Assembly (NCBI RefSeq): GCF_000286835.2
Contig: NZ_AJYD02000038.1
Coordinates: 1,406,033-1,470,032, forward strand
Source: Enterovibrio norvegicus FF-33
Lineage (GTDB): Bacteria; Pseudomonadota; Gammaproteobacteria; Enterobacterales; Vibrionaceae
DNA: 64,000 nucleotides
Reading direction: 5' to 3'
Every line of letters starts with the position of its first letter. Position 1 is the stretch's first letter. The notes beneath the pieces are model-generated. The model made no database searches and was not told the origin of the DNA. It was given only the letters and a program-made list of their open reading frames with translations. The translations under genes were made by a program, and so were the position numbers. Below, piece by piece: positions 8,723 through 17,959 of the stretch.

Positions 8723-9235
8723 TTAGAAAGTGATGGACGAACGCCCTGTAGCTGCGTCATTTTTTGGCTTGTCTTCTGCAGGTTTGTCCGAATTCACTGT
8801 CTTGGCGCTAGCACTCAGTGACGACTTGGCACTTTTGCTCAATTTACTCGCCGCTTTCTTGTCCACTTTCTCGGGTTTAGCCTTTTTAGCTTGAGCGTTT
8901 TTCGCTGGCTTTTGTGTTTTAGCTTTTGGTTGAGCCTGTGGTTTTTTCTCGACTGCGGCAGGCTTTGGTTTTCTTGGTTCTACTGGTGTTGGCGGCTCGT
9001 CGCACAGTAACACGTAAAACTCTTCGTTAAACTCAATTACATCACCGTCATGGATCTTACGGCGCTTGCGCGTTTCGACTTCACCATTGACGACAACATA
9101 GCCTTCAACGATAGCCATCTTTGCTTCGCCACCACCGCTAACGGCGTTGGCGATCTTCAATACTTTGTAGAGTTCTACTGGGTGCGCTGACACTTCGACG
9201 CCAATGGCCTCGATTTCAATCTCTTCTTGAGACAT
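8723..9235 (-). CDS. S4-domain RNA-binding protein with Lys/Ala/Pro-rich tail
   Basis: Residues 1 to about 78 form an S4 RNA-binding domain like YbcJ of E. coli (segments LYKVLKIANAVSGGGEAKMAIVEG and VVVNGEVETRKRRKIHDGDVIEF). YbcJ is about 70 residues and stops there; this protein continues with about 90 residues dominated by Lys, Ala, Pro, Ser and Gln, with repeated KPKPAA/KPAKNA-type units, likely disordered and highly basic. The tail may increase RNA or ribosome affinity. Single gene with its own terminator at 8641-8669. Confidence 0.85.
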   Translation of the reverse strand: MSQEEIEIEAIGVEVSAHPVELYKVLKIANAVSGGGEAKMAIVEGYVVVNGEVETRKRRKIHDGDVIEFNEEFYVLLCDEPPTPVEPRKPKPAAVEKKPQAQPKAKTQKPAKNAQAKKAKPEKVDKKAASKLSKSAKSSLSASAKTVNSDKPAEDKPKNDAATGRSSITF

Positions 9236-9684
9236 GTTTGTTACTCTTTTACAGGTAGATGTGCGGAGTGTAGCTGAACTCGGTCAAAGATAGCAGCGAG
9301 AAATGGCGGTTTGAGGTGTTTGGCTGTGAAAGCGTTAATGGGCAACAAGCTTTAAACTGAACTGTGATGACGCCAGTATGCTTGGGGCGAGATTCACTTG
9401 AAACTTGCAATCTAATGTAATACAAATACATTTATCGTGATGGTGTTTGGAATTTTTCCAATTATTCGCTGTCATATCTTTAGCTGCATTATGCATATCT
9501 GAGTATACACACCACTCTAGAAGAAGTGCTCCTCTAAAAAAGCGAGGGGATACGTCATTCATTGACACTATGCATACATGAAGTGTTTTTATATCAATCA
9601 GGAAGTTAACGGTGTGCGCTGTCTAAACAGTGTGGGTGTTGTTCGCTTGTTTAATACCTGAACTAATAATAAGAGGTGTTTATT
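9236..9684. other. Intergenic stretch without a long gene
   Basis: About 450 A+T-rich bases upstream of the divergent S4-domain gene. No domain-bearing frame is visible on either strand. The last 80 bases lead into the 25-codon gene at 9685 and should contain its promoter; a TAATAA-like element lies just before its ribosome-binding site. Confidence 0.5.
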
Positions 9685-9762
9685 ATGACTAATAAAGCCA
9701 GACGCCTGTGGTTCTATCATCAAAATAAACCGCAAAATACGCGTCCTTTGAAAATGCGTTGA
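9685..9762 (+). CDS. Putative 25-residue basic microprotein
   Basis: ATG 9685 is preceded by AAGAGGTG at a good distance and opens a 25-codon frame rich in Lys, Arg and Gln, with the sequence MTNKARRLWFYHQ at its start and PLKMR at its end. A strong terminator begins 12 bases after the stop, so start signal, frame and terminator form a compact gene. No family is recognised; the basic composition would suit binding to RNA, ribosome or membrane surface. It could instead be a leader peptide or the coding part of a small regulatory RNA. Conservation is the key missing evidence. Confidence 0.5.
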   Translation: MTNKARRLWFYHQNKPQNTRPLKMR

Positions 9763-9773
9763 TCGCAGCAGTA

Positions 9774-9803
9774 CCAGAAACGTCACTTGGCGTTTCTGGT
9801 TTA
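9774..9803 (+). terminator. Terminator of the 25-codon gene
   Basis: Stem CCAGAAACG, loop TCACTTGG, stem CGTTTCTGG, then TTTAAT. It lies 12 bases after the stop codon of the small gene and far from any longer plus-strand gene, which supports a short dedicated transcript. Confidence 0.8.
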
Positions 9804-10003
9804 ATACTCCATCTTCATTTTTATCTTTCCTACTCCCCATAAAACGACCTTTAAAACTGATTCATTCATTCGCCCTTGATTCAAGTCGCCACTTTTTCAA
9901 TAATTTTTGGGGCAACTGTCAGAAAATCATACTTAAAATCAGTTTGTCACTCGGCTTGTGGCTACACTTTAATCACTGCTCACTCATCGAAATTGTGTGA
10001 ACC

Positions 10004-10072
10004 ATGAAACTGGATAAATTTGGCTTCACCACGATGATATTGCCAACATGGATGTCGGGAGAGAAAGAATGA
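10004..10072 (+). CDS. Putative 22-residue ORF coupled to the DUF6916-like gene
   Basis: ATG 10004 opens 22 codons (MKLDKFGFTTMILPTW then six more residues) whose TGA overlaps the ATG of the next gene as ATGA. Such overlap is the classic arrangement for translational coupling. The upstream ribosome-binding site is weak (GTGTGA), and no family is recognised, so it may be a short leader, or the remnant of a longer gene. Confidence is limited by its length. Confidence 0.35.
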   Translation: MKLDKFGFTTMILPTWMSGEKE

Positions 10073-10368
10073 ATGTGTTGTCTTGGGATAATATTTCCAA
10101 GTTGACTGGACAGACAGTTCAGTTAATTGACGGTGCAGAAAACGAATATGACGTATTGGTTGAATCAGTACGTGAAGAAAGTGGAAATGGCACTGAGATT
10201 GATGGGCGTTTAGTCGAACATTTTACCATGGTGCTTGTCGGGCCAGCTGATACTGAATTTCCACAAGGGAACTACCTCATCTCTCACTCTTCAATGGGTC
10301 AGCAAATTCTCTATATGCTGGTGGCTGGGGATAACAGATATACGATCGTCATCAATACTGAGGCGTAG
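10069..10368 (+). CDS. DUF6916-like small protein
   Basis: A 99-residue soluble protein. The C-terminal pattern (FTMVLVGP, then FPQGNYLISHSSMGQQILYMLV and a closing YTIVIN) resembles the DUF6916 family, whose members read F-x-L-x-F-x-GP followed by LPQGTYxLxHxxLGxxxLFLVP and often sit near phage-tail-like collagen or microcystin-dependent genes. No such neighbours are present here. ATG 10069 is preceded by GGGAGAG; ATG 10048 would add seven residues. Function unknown. Confidence 0.6.
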   Translation: MNVLSWDNISKLTGQTVQLIDGAENEYDVLVESVREESGNGTEIDGRLVEHFTMVLVGPADTEFPQGNYLISHSSMGQQILYMLVAGDNRYTIVINTEA

Positions 10369-10503
10369 CACGAATTTTGTATTGCTTTGGTGGCTTTGCC
10401 AGCAAATGAATTCTCTCTGAACCAGCATCTTGAGTTTGCTCGGGTATGTCGCTTAAATAGTTGTTATGATAGTGCCTTTCTGTCGCGTACACGTAGGGCT
10501 CGT

Positions 10504-11277
10504 ATGCAACGCTGCTTCCTGTTAATACTTACCGCATTCTCTTTGTTTGCAGGCTCTGTCGCCGCAAGCGATAGGGTTTTGGTGTATGCCGCTTCCTCGA
10601 TGACCACAGCATTGAATCTCATCGCCCAAGAGTATGAGCGCGAAACGCAAAAAAAAATCACAATTTCTTATGCATCTTCCTCAGCCTTAGCGCGTCAGTT
10701 AGCGTACGGTGCGCCCGCAGATATTTATATTTCAGCCAATGAAAAATGGATGGATTATGCGATTTCTGAAGCGGTTATTGATCCCGTTTCTGTGTCGCCT
10801 TGGGTAGAAAATGCCTTGGTGCTGATTGCGAACCCTGACGACGCTGAGACTATCAGTTTGACGCCTGATGCTTTACTAAAAGCTATTGGCAGCAGTCGTA
10901 TTGCTATTTCTGATCCGAGTCATGTGCCTGCGGGTATTTATGCCAAAGAAGCGCTTCAATCACTTGGCATTTGGCATTCGCTGAAAAACAAAATGGCGTT
11001 TTCAAACAGTGTTCGAGCCACTTTGGCATTGGTCGAGCACGGTGAAGCGCCACTGGGCATTGTGTATCGCTCTGATGCCATAGCGTCGCCTTCGGTAAGT
11101 GTTGTGGCAGATATTCCTAATAACACTCATACGCCAATCGTTTTCCCTAAAGCGTTAACTACCGACGCGACGCTCGCTGCGCAGCCTTTCTTTGACTACT
11201 TAGATTCCAATCAAGCGAGAATCGTTTTGCGTGATAACGGATTCATCGTGATCAACAAACCACTAGAGCACCAATAA
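10504..11277 (+). CDS. modA: Molybdate ABC transporter, periplasmic binding protein ModA
   Basis: Substrate-binding component (257 aa) of the molybdate/tungstate importer. It has a signal peptide of about 20 residues ending at SVAAS, then VYAASSMTTALNLIAQEYE, ISYASSSALARQLAYGAPADIYISAN and DPSHVPAGIYAKEAL, all characteristic of ModA and containing the Ser/Tyr oxyanion ligands. A longer frame upstream exists, but ATG 10504 is the only start that places the signal peptide at the N-terminus. modB follows after three bases. Confidence 0.95.
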   Translation: MQRCFLLILTAFSLFAGSVAASDRVLVYAASSMTTALNLIAQEYERETQKKITISYASSSALARQLAYGAPADIYISANEKWMDYAISEAVIDPVSVSPWVENALVLIANPDDAETISLTPDALLKAIGSSRIAISDPSHVPAGIYAKEALQSLGIWHSLKNKMAFSNSVRATLALVEHGEAPLGIVYRSDAIASPSVSVVADIPNNTHTPIVFPKALTTDATLAAQPFFDYLDSNQARIVLRDNGFIVINKPLEHQ

Positions 11278-11280
11278 GAC

Positions 11281-11973
11281 ATGTTTTTAACCCCCGTTGA
11301 ATGGGAAGCACTGTCCCTCAGTTTGAAAATTTCCTTGGTCGCTGTGGCTGTGAGTTTGCCGCTGGGTATTGCCGTGGCATGGGTTCTCGCCAGAAAGCAG
11401 TTTGTTGGGAAATCGTTATTAGATGGATTTATTCATCTTCCTCTTGTGTTACCTCCTGTCGTGATTGGTTATTTGCTTTTGGTTGTTATGGGGCGGCGTG
11501 GCGTGGTTGGACAGTGGCTGTATGACACGTTCGGTGTGACGTTCTCGTTTAGCTGGAAAGGCGCAGCTTTGGCGTCTGCTGTTGTTGCGTTCCCTTTATT
11601 GGTAAGAGCGATTCGACTGTCGTTAGAATTGGTCGATCAGCGGCTTGAAGAGGCCGCACGAACACTGGGAGCGTCACGATGGCGCGTTTTCTACTCCGTG
11701 ACCTTGCCTCTGATTGCGCCGGGGATTTTATCTGGATTTGTATTGGCGTTTGCGCGAAGCCTGGGTGAATTTGGGGCAACCATTACGTTCGTTTCCAATA
11801 TCCCGGGGGAGACACAAACCATACCACTAGCCATGTTTGCCTTTCTCGAAACACCGGGTGCAGAGCAAAGTGTGGCGAGATTATGTGCGATCTCCATTGT
11901 GATCGCGCTGCTGTCTTTGTTTGGGTCTGAATGGTTAAGCCGAAGAATGAAGCGAAGGATGGGCATTAAATGA
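11281..11973 (+). CDS. modB: Molybdate ABC transporter, permease ModB
   Basis: Inner-membrane permease (230 aa, about five membrane segments). The EAA loop that docks the ATPase is visible as EEAARTLGASRWRVFYSVTLPLIAPGI, and the segment SLGEFGATITFVSNIPGETQT is the usual ModB signature. It starts three bases after modA and overlaps modC by four bases, so the three subunits are made from one message. Confidence 0.96.
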   Translation: MFLTPVEWEALSLSLKISLVAVAVSLPLGIAVAWVLARKQFVGKSLLDGFIHLPLVLPPVVIGYLLLVVMGRRGVVGQWLYDTFGVTFSFSWKGAALASAVVAFPLLVRAIRLSLELVDQRLEEAARTLGASRWRVFYSVTLPLIAPGILSGFVLAFARSLGEFGATITFVSNIPGETQTIPLAMFAFLETPGAEQSVARLCAISIVIALLSLFGSEWLSRRMKRRMGIK

Positions 11974-13076
11974 TCGCCTTAGATGTGTCACTCCAAAGAG
12001 AAGATTTTTCGCTGTCATTGATTGCATCCATTCCATCTACTGGGATCACCGCGGTTTTCGGACGATCGGGTGCAGGCAAAACGTCGTTGATTAACGCAAT
12101 AAGCGGTTTAGTTACGCCAGATTCAGGCAGTATTCGCATTGGAAGCAAAGTACTGTTTGACAGCACTGCTGGTGTCAACTTGCGGCCAGAGCAACGACGC
12201 ATCGGTTATGTGTTTCAAGATGCCCGGCTATTCCCTCATATGTCTGTGGCGAAAAACCTCAATTATGGAAGCAAAGTATCCAATAGCGACAAATTTAACG
12301 AGGTTGTTTCCTTGCTAGATATTGGCGCGTTACTTTCTCGTTATCCTAATGACTTATCCGGGGGAGAAAAACAGCGTGTTGCCATTGGTCGCGCACTATT
12401 GTCAGACCCGGAAATTCTGATCATGGACGAGCCAACGGCCTCGTTGGATAAGCCCCGCCGACAAGAACTCATCTCCTATCTATTGCGTTTGGCTCAGACA
12501 TTACATGTCCCTGTCATATATGTTAGCCATAGTTTGGATGAAATATTACAGCTTGCTGACCATATGTTGCTGTTGGAAAAAGGTGAGGTTATCGCCAATG
12601 GTTCGTTACATGATGTTTGGGGGTCACTACCCATGCGCCCATGGTTGGCAGCGAAAGAACAGAGTGCACTGGTTACAGCGACGGTTGTTGGCTCTCATCC
12701 TGTTTATGCGATGACACAGTTAGATCTAGAAGGGCAGCCGCTGTGGGTGACAAAAGTCGACGAGAATGCTGGCGCGTCGGTTAGGTTGCGTATTTTCGCT
12801 AACGATATCTCTATTGCAAAAACACGCTCTAATGACACCAGCATTCGCAATGTGATCCCGTCGGTTATTCAGTCAATTGAGAGCGCTACCTCTTTATCAT
12901 CAGAGAGCGGCTATTGTCAGTTGGTGTTGCGAGTCGGTAACGAAACATTGCTTGCAAACATTACTCAGTGGGCATTGGATGAACTTGGCTTATTGGAAGG
13001 TCAGGAAGTTTATGCACAGTTAAAAGGAGTGAGCATCGCCCGTGGCGACTTAGCCCACGATCATCGCAATAACTAA
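11970..13076 (+). CDS. modC: Molybdate ABC transporter, ATP-binding protein ModC
   Basis: ATPase of the molybdate importer (368 aa). Walker A GRSGAGKTSL, signature LSGGEKQRVAIGRALL and Walker B ILIMDEPTASLD lie in the first 170 residues. The last 70 or so residues form the molybdate-binding TOBE domain (IRNVIPSVIQSIE through VYAQLKGVSIAR), which in this family can bind oxyanion and slow transport. Overlaps modB by ATGA. The nearest molybdenum enzyme cluster starts about 4.3 kb downstream on the opposite strand. Confidence 0.96.
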   Translation: MIALDVSLQREDFSLSLIASIPSTGITAVFGRSGAGKTSLINAISGLVTPDSGSIRIGSKVLFDSTAGVNLRPEQRRIGYVFQDARLFPHMSVAKNLNYGSKVSNSDKFNEVVSLLDIGALLSRYPNDLSGGEKQRVAIGRALLSDPEILIMDEPTASLDKPRRQELISYLLRLAQTLHVPVIYVSHSLDEILQLADHMLLLEKGEVIANGSLHDVWGSLPMRPWLAAKEQSALVTATVVGSHPVYAMTQLDLEGQPLWVTKVDENAGASVRLRIFANDISIAKTRSNDTSIRNVIPSVIQSIESATSLSSESGYCQLVLRVGNETLLANITQWALDELGLLEGQEVYAQLKGVSIARGDLAHDHRNN

Positions 13077-13246
13077 CAATTTACTTGCGCACTTTGATTC
13101 AATTTTCAGTAGAATCTGCCGATTCCGTACAGTGTGTGCTATGTGCCGCAAAACGGAGGGGTAAGACAGCGTAAAAAAGCGTAATCACGTGCGAATTGGA
13201 TACCCTCAAAGGGTAACGGTTTGAGATGAGCAAGTAGGAGAAATAA

Positions 13247-13678
13247 ATGTTTGCATGGCTAACCGGCTTGTTTAAGAAAGAAACGATCAAGTCGACTGAG
13301 TGGGTAAAGAAGCTCATGCAAGCGAACCGTTCGGGTAGTTACAGCAAGTACAAAGAATACTACGACAAGCATGTCTTTCGAATTCATAATTCTTATCACA
13401 AAGATTTCTTAAGATTCGAGCGATTCGCTACCCAAAGCTACAAGAAAAATGATCAGCGTGCATTTATGGCGATTAAAACCGCGATGTACGCACAAAAACT
13501 GGGTCAAGTTAAAGTAGCGGCGTGTTTGACTGCATCGGTAATTAATTTAAATAAGACGCTGGTGGAAACTAGACAGGTTCAGTTGCATCCAAGATTGCAA
13601 CGGGCAGCGTTGGCACTGCACAAACAGATTGTTGAATCACATTCAAAATCAAAGAAGCGAAAAATGGAAAAAGCCTGA
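13247..13678 (+). CDS. Basic protein of unknown function
   Basis: A 143-residue, strongly basic protein (C-terminus HSKSKKRKMEKA) with predicted helical character and a short hydrophobic start (MFAWLTGLF). I recognise no domain. The start ATG 13247 follows TAGGAG. It is a single-gene unit: about 170 bases separate it from modC and a perfect palindromic terminator begins within its last codons. Nucleic-acid or membrane-surface binding would fit the charge but is not shown. Confidence 0.75.
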   Translation: MFAWLTGLFKKETIKSTEWVKKLMQANRSGSYSKYKEYYDKHVFRIHNSYHKDFLRFERFATQSYKKNDQRAFMAIKTAMYAQKLGQVKVAACLTASVINLNKTLVETRQVQLHPRLQRAALALHKQIVESHSKSKKRKMEKA

Positions 13679-13695
13679 ATATTCAGGCTTTTTTT
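13668..13695. terminator. Palindromic bidirectional terminator
   Basis: Perfect 26-base palindrome, AAAAAGCCTGAAT / ATTCAGGCTTTTT. It overlaps the stop codon of the basic-protein gene and has T-runs on both strands, so it can also end the convergent chemoreceptor transcript. Confidence 0.88.
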
Positions 13696-13739
13696 AATTG
13701 CTGACGAGCAGCGTAACGAACACATTCCTAAACGAACGA

Positions 13740-14822
13740 TTAACTCGCGCTTTCAGAAATAAGTCTATCAATGGCGGTTGTGACTTGAATGCTGCCCTCT
13801 TCCATCATCCTTAGATGACCAACCATTGAATGAAAATCACCACGCTTTCCTGCATCAAGTGCAAGACGGCCTGATTCGTGAACTTGTTTATGTGGCGAAT
13901 CGATAGCGATGAAGGAAGGCAATGAATTAAAGTGCTTAGCGCCTTCACCTTCAAAGTACCATTTCCCTAAACGACATTCGGTATGGCGGTTAACTTGCTG
14001 AGAATAGTCGCTGTTGCTGACATATTTATAGACTGAGCTTTTCCATACGGCATGATCCAGTTTTACTGTGTTAAGAAACGATGAAACTGCGGCATTTTGG
14101 ATAACGCGCTGCATGTTCTTTGATTTATCGATCACTTGATAAACGACAGTCTCAATCTGTGTTGATGAAGTGGCAACATCTTCAGCACCATGCTGGCTTT
14201 CTTCAACCAAAGCTTGGATATCACGGTTCTGCGCGATGACTTTTTTAACTAGCGCTTCGATTTGGCTGCTTGCTTCTCCGGCTTTTCTCGCTAATTGTCT
14301 CACTTCGTCAGCTACCACGGCAAAACCTCTCCCTGCGGCGCCTGCGCGTGCAGCTTCAATCGCGGCATTAAGGGCCAGAAGGTTGGTTTGTTCCGATATC
14401 TCTTTTACAGCCGAAACAAATCGACTGATAGATGTAGTTGTTTCCGTGAGTTCGGCAACCGCGGATTGGTTACGTTGTGCTTCTTCAGTGATTCGATTTG
14501 CTCGCAAAGACAGATTTGATATTGCAGAAAGGGTTTGTGCGAACATATCGTCAAGCGCAGCCAACTCGTTTTTTTCAGCAACAAGAATGTCGGCATTGCT
14601 GAGGAGACCTTCTCGGATCGTTTCCAACATTTGAGCACCTTGCTGTTGGCACTGACTTGTTTTTAATAGGTCTTCGATACGAGTGTGTAATATCGAAGCT
14701 TGTGCATCTTTTTCTTCGATTTGTTGCTCCAACACGGTTAGCTTTTTTTTGTAATTCGTTTCAAGCTCACACAACCTAGCGGTAAGTGCCATTTCGCGTT
14801 CTTTGTTGTTCCAAAATGCCAT
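13740..14822 (-). CDS. Soluble methyl-accepting chemoreceptor with C-terminal CZB domain
   Basis: Cytoplasmic chemotaxis receptor (360 aa) without any membrane segment. Residues 1 to about 60 are coiled coil; the signalling hairpin is unmistakable ([18 protein letters not shown] followed by [15 protein letters not shown]). The last 110 residues match the chemoreceptor zinc-binding (CZB) domain: HAVWK, CRLGKWY and [10 protein letters not shown] supply its His3Cys ligands. TlpD of Helicobacter and related proteins have the same layout and sense hypochlorite or zinc. Single gene; no chemotaxis neighbours. Confidence 0.92.
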   Translation of the reverse strand: MAFWNNKEREMALTARLCELETNYKKKLTVLEQQIEEKDAQASILHTRIEDLLKTSQCQQQGAQMLETIREGLLSNADILVAEKNELAALDDMFAQTLSAISNLSLRANRITEEAQRNQSAVAELTETTTSISRFVSAVKEISEQTNLLALNAAIEAARAGAAGRGFAVVADEVRQLARKAGEASSQIEALVKKVIAQNRDIQALVEESQHGAEDVATSSTQIETVVYQVIDKSKNMQRVIQNAAVSSFLNTVKLDHAVWKSSVYKYVSNSDYSQQVNRHTECRLGKWYFEGEGAKHFNSLPSFIAIDSPHKQVHESGRLALDAGKRGDFHSMVGHLRMMEEGSIQVTTAIDRLISESAS

Positions 14823-15094
14823 GCTTTGTTTCCTTGGGATGAGAATTCGCTCGTCGAATATGGCGTGATTCTATTGAATAACTTGGCTAAAAACACGTAT
14901 AAATACTCAGTGTTTACCTGTTTTATTGTCGTTAATGTGTAACGAAGGTTTAGTCAGTGGCATGTGTGAAGCACCACCTCTCTATTTGTTGTTTTATCGA
15001 GGGTTTATTGTTTTGTTGAAGGGTCGTTTTCGTTAATGTAATGTGTGGAATCGGTGGCGCTTTCGTCGTTATATATCTATCCCAAAGGTGACTA

Positions 15095-15550
15095 ATGGAT
15101 TACTTAGTGAAGCTTTACCAAAACCCATTTATAGAAAGTGCAGCATTAATAAAAGCGGTGACGATTAGAAAGCCGATCGGGCCAGAAAAGCACATGCTGC
15201 TGGATTGGATTGAAACCCATTTTAATGAAAAATGGCGGAGTGAAGCGGACACTGCTTATTCACGTAAAAACAGCCTTTTTATCGCCATTGAAAATAACGA
15301 AATATTGGGATTTTCGTGCTTTGATGGCACCGCGAAAGGGTTCTTTGGCCCTCTGGGTGTGAAAGAAAATGCGAGAGCAAAAGGAGTGGGCAGACAGTTA
15401 CTGCATAAAACACTGATAGCGATGAAAGATTATGGGTATGGCTATGCCGTCATTCCCACGACGAGTGAAGATTATTACCGCAAATACTTAGATCTCATTG
15501 AGATAAACGGCTCTGAAAAAAGTGTCTATCATGACATGATTTCAAATTAA
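15095..15550 (+). CDS. GNAT-family N-acetyltransferase
   Basis: Acyl-CoA-dependent acetyltransferase of 151 residues. The acetyl-CoA binding motif A is seen in GPLGVKENARAKGVGRQLLHKTLIAM, with strand 4 before it (NNEILGFSCFDG). The acceptor is unknown. ATG 15095 follows AAAGGTG. Single gene. Confidence 0.85.
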   Translation: MDYLVKLYQNPFIESAALIKAVTIRKPIGPEKHMLLDWIETHFNEKWRSEADTAYSRKNSLFIAIENNEILGFSCFDGTAKGFFGPLGVKENARAKGVGRQLLHKTLIAMKDYGYGYAVIPTTSEDYYRKYLDLIEINGSEKSVYHDMISN

Positions 15551-15696
15551 CAATATAAAACAAATGGTTGGATTTCTATTTTGTGTTTTGAAAGGCTGTG
15601 AATGTAACGAAAATTCATTAGGACACGAATAAAGTGATGGAGATCACCGAAATGTGCTGGTAGAGTTCCATCCCTCACGCCCACAGTGAGAGCAGC

Positions 15697-17253
15697 ATGA
15701 CTTTTAAATCTCTAATTTCTAGCGATAAACTTGTTTCAACATTGACCATCGGTTTCTTTTCAGCATTTCTATTGGCCGCGACAATGGATATCTCGCGCTT
15801 CTCGGAAATCATCAATACACTTTTTGCAAAATCCGCGCATTTTTTCGGACCGTTTTGGCAGTGGCTAATGGTCGGGAATTTCCTTTTGGCACTTTTCATC
15901 GCGATTTCTCCTGCAGGTCGTATGACATTGGGCAATAAGACTCAACCTGATATCAGTACCTTCCGCTGGTTGTCGATGATCATGTGTACCTTGCTCGCGG
16001 GTGGCGGCGTTTTCTGGTCGGCGGCTGAGCCTGTCTACCACTTCATCTCTGCACCACCAGCATTTTCCGAGTTAAGTTCAACCACAGAAGGAGCAGTGTC
16101 TAGCGCGTTAGGGCAAAGCTTTTTCCATTGGGGTTTTCTTGCTTGGGCAGTGTTAGGGACGTTGTCGACCATCATTTTGATGCACGCTCACCACAAGAAG
16201 GGCTTGAAACTTCGTCCACGTGCGTTGCTTTATCCCCTATTTGGCAAGAAGCTGGAAAACCATTGGTTTGGTGCGGTTGTAGATACTTTCTCGATTGTAG
16301 GTGTTGCAGCCGGCACCATTGGTCCCATTGGGTTTCTGGCTAGTCAATTAGGCTATAGCGTTGAATCCTTGTTTGGCGTGGCAAATACGCTAACGCTTCA
16401 AATCGGCATTCTGTTTGCCGTCGTTGCTGTGTATTCCATTTCGGCCTTCACGGGGATGGATAAAGGGTTGCAGTGGCTATCCAAAATGAATGTCATCGGT
16501 GCTGTCGCGCTTTTGGTCGCGGTACTCATACTCGGCCCAACGACGTTCATTTTTGAACAATTCGGCTCGGCGTTCGGCAGTTATATTGTGAATTTCCCAG
16601 CTTTGAGTTTGGGCGACCACAGTGCGGGTTGGATGACAGGATGGACGTGGTTCTTTTGGGGTTGGTTTATCGGCTTTGCGCCGATGATGGCAATTTTCAT
16701 CGCTAAAATTTCTGATGGCCGAAGTATTCGTAATTTGGTGTTTGCGGTGGCTATCTGTGCGCCGATTGCGACGAACTTTTGGTTTAGTGCACTAGGCGGT
16801 ACAGGTATTTTCTTTGAGCTGTCTCAGCCGGGTAGTATTTCTGGTCCCCTTGCCGAGGCAGGCTTACCTGCAGTGCTGATCGCTATGCTACAGCAGTTAC
16901 CACTTCAGGCGATTTTAGTGCCAGCGTTCTTAGTTTTGACGACCACATTCGTGGCGACAACGGGTGATTCTATGGCGTATTCTATTGCTGTAGTGACGTC
17001 AAAAGATGCGACGCCTTCTAAATATCATCGTTTGTTTTGGGCGATGACATTGGGTGTTGTTGCGGCGGTATTGCTGTTGGCTGGTGAAGGTGGCTTGGGT
17101 GCTCTTCAGTCGTTCATCGTGATCACGGCGGTTCCTGTTTCTTTGCTGGTTGCTTCGACATTGATTTGTGCACCGATCACCATTCGTCAGATGATGATTC
17201 AAAGCAAACAGGAAAACTCGAGCAATTTAGCTTCAGCCACGCCTTGTTCTTAA
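15697..17253 (+). CDS. BCCT-family transporter (betaine/choline/carnitine type)
   Basis: Inner-membrane transporter of 518 residues with about 12 membrane segments. The family signature lies around GWMTGWTWFFWGWFIGFAPMM, with the Trp cluster that binds trimethylammonium substrates, and GRSIRNLVF follows as usual. It is shorter at both ends than osmoregulated BetP-type members and lacks a long charged C-terminal tail, so osmotic control is less likely. The substrate (betaine, choline, carnitine, DMSP or a related compound) cannot be decided. Single gene ended by the hairpin at 17288. Confidence 0.92.
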   Translation: MTFKSLISSDKLVSTLTIGFFSAFLLAATMDISRFSEIINTLFAKSAHFFGPFWQWLMVGNFLLALFIAISPAGRMTLGNKTQPDISTFRWLSMIMCTLLAGGGVFWSAAEPVYHFISAPPAFSELSSTTEGAVSSALGQSFFHWGFLAWAVLGTLSTIILMHAHHKKGLKLRPRALLYPLFGKKLENHWFGAVVDTFSIVGVAAGTIGPIGFLASQLGYSVESLFGVANTLTLQIGILFAVVAVYSISAFTGMDKGLQWLSKMNVIGAVALLVAVLILGPTTFIFEQFGSAFGSYIVNFPALSLGDHSAGWMTGWTWFFWGWFIGFAPMMAIFIAKISDGRSIRNLVFAVAICAPIATNFWFSALGGTGIFFELSQPGSISGPLAEAGLPAVLIAMLQQLPLQAILVPAFLVLTTTFVATTGDSMAYSIAVVTSKDATPSKYHRLFWAMTLGVVAAVLLLAGEGGLGALQSFIVITAVPVSLLVASTLICAPITIRQMMIQSKQENSSNLASATPCS

Positions 17254-17287
17254 TAGAGGCAGGCAACGCAGAGTAGGCCGTTACGTG

Positions 17288-17317
17288 AAAAAAGCCATCC
17301 GCATAGGATGGCTTTTT
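17288..17317. terminator. Terminator between BCCT gene and mocA-like gene
   Basis: Stem AAAAAAGCCATCC, loop GCATA, stem GGATGGCTTTTT. T-runs on both strands let it serve the two convergent transcripts. Confidence 0.85.
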
Positions 17318-17350
17318 GCTATCTATCAATCTCATTATCTCTGCATTAAA

Positions 17351-17959
17351 TCACCAATATGACGACATGTTGTTGAGATAGTGAACGTAGTTATCGAGAT
17401 CTTCTTGCGTGTCGATATCGATGTTGCACTGGTCTAGCACCAGCTTGTCAATTAAGTGTGCTTTATCCATTAGTAATGCTTTGGCACCGTGATCACCTTG
17501 TAGTGCTTTTAGCTCGCTAAACACATTGGCGCTAATAATGGCTGGAACGCCTATTGTGTCTGGATATTGGCAGCAAGCGGCATCGGAGTTGTGGCGTTCA
17601 TAGACCTGACAAAGCAGCGCTATGTTGTCGCCCGTAATCGCGGGTTGATCGGCAAGAAGAAATAAAATTGCTTCATAATCATCGCCAAGCGTATTCGTTA
17701 CGCTGGCAATCACATCACCCATCCCGCTTTGCCAGTTTTCGATAAAGAGAAGACGTGCATTCCAAGCGTTGTCTTGGGCTGCTTGAGCAAGCTCGTTATG
17801 CCAATAACCCGTGGCAACGAAAACGTCAGGCGTGGCAGTTTTTGCTGCTTCAATAGCAGATTCAATTAATGGTCGATCGTTGATCAGGGCGAGTGCTTTA
17901 CAGCTGCCAAACCGCGAAGATCGACCCGCGGCAAGAACTACGGCTGCGATTTTTTTCAT
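17351..17959 (-). CDS. MocA/MobA-like nucleotidyltransferase
   Basis: Nucleotidyltransferase of 202 residues, probably molybdenum cofactor cytidylyltransferase, which turns Mo-molybdopterin into the dinucleotide form used by xanthine-oxidase-type enzymes. The nucleotide-binding start AAVVLAAGRSSRFGSCKAL and the metal-binding LLADQPAI are present. It overlaps the end of the XdhC gene by four bases and closes the molybdenum hydroxylase cluster. Confidence 0.87.
   Translation of the reverse strand: MKKIAAVVLAAGRSSRFGSCKALALINDRPLIESAIEAAKTATPDVFVATGYWHNELAQAAQDNAWNARLLFIENWQSGMGDVIASVTNTLGDDYEAILFLLADQPAITGDNIALLCQVYERHNSDAACCQYPDTIGVPAIISANVFSELKALQGDHGAKALLMDKAHLIDKLVLDQCNIDIDTQEDLDNYVHYLNNMSSYW

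Noticed and set aside
10440..10503. ModE-binding site before modA
   Set aside because: A CGCTTAAATA ... TTATGATAG stretch only loosely resembles the palindrome and needs a base insertion to align.
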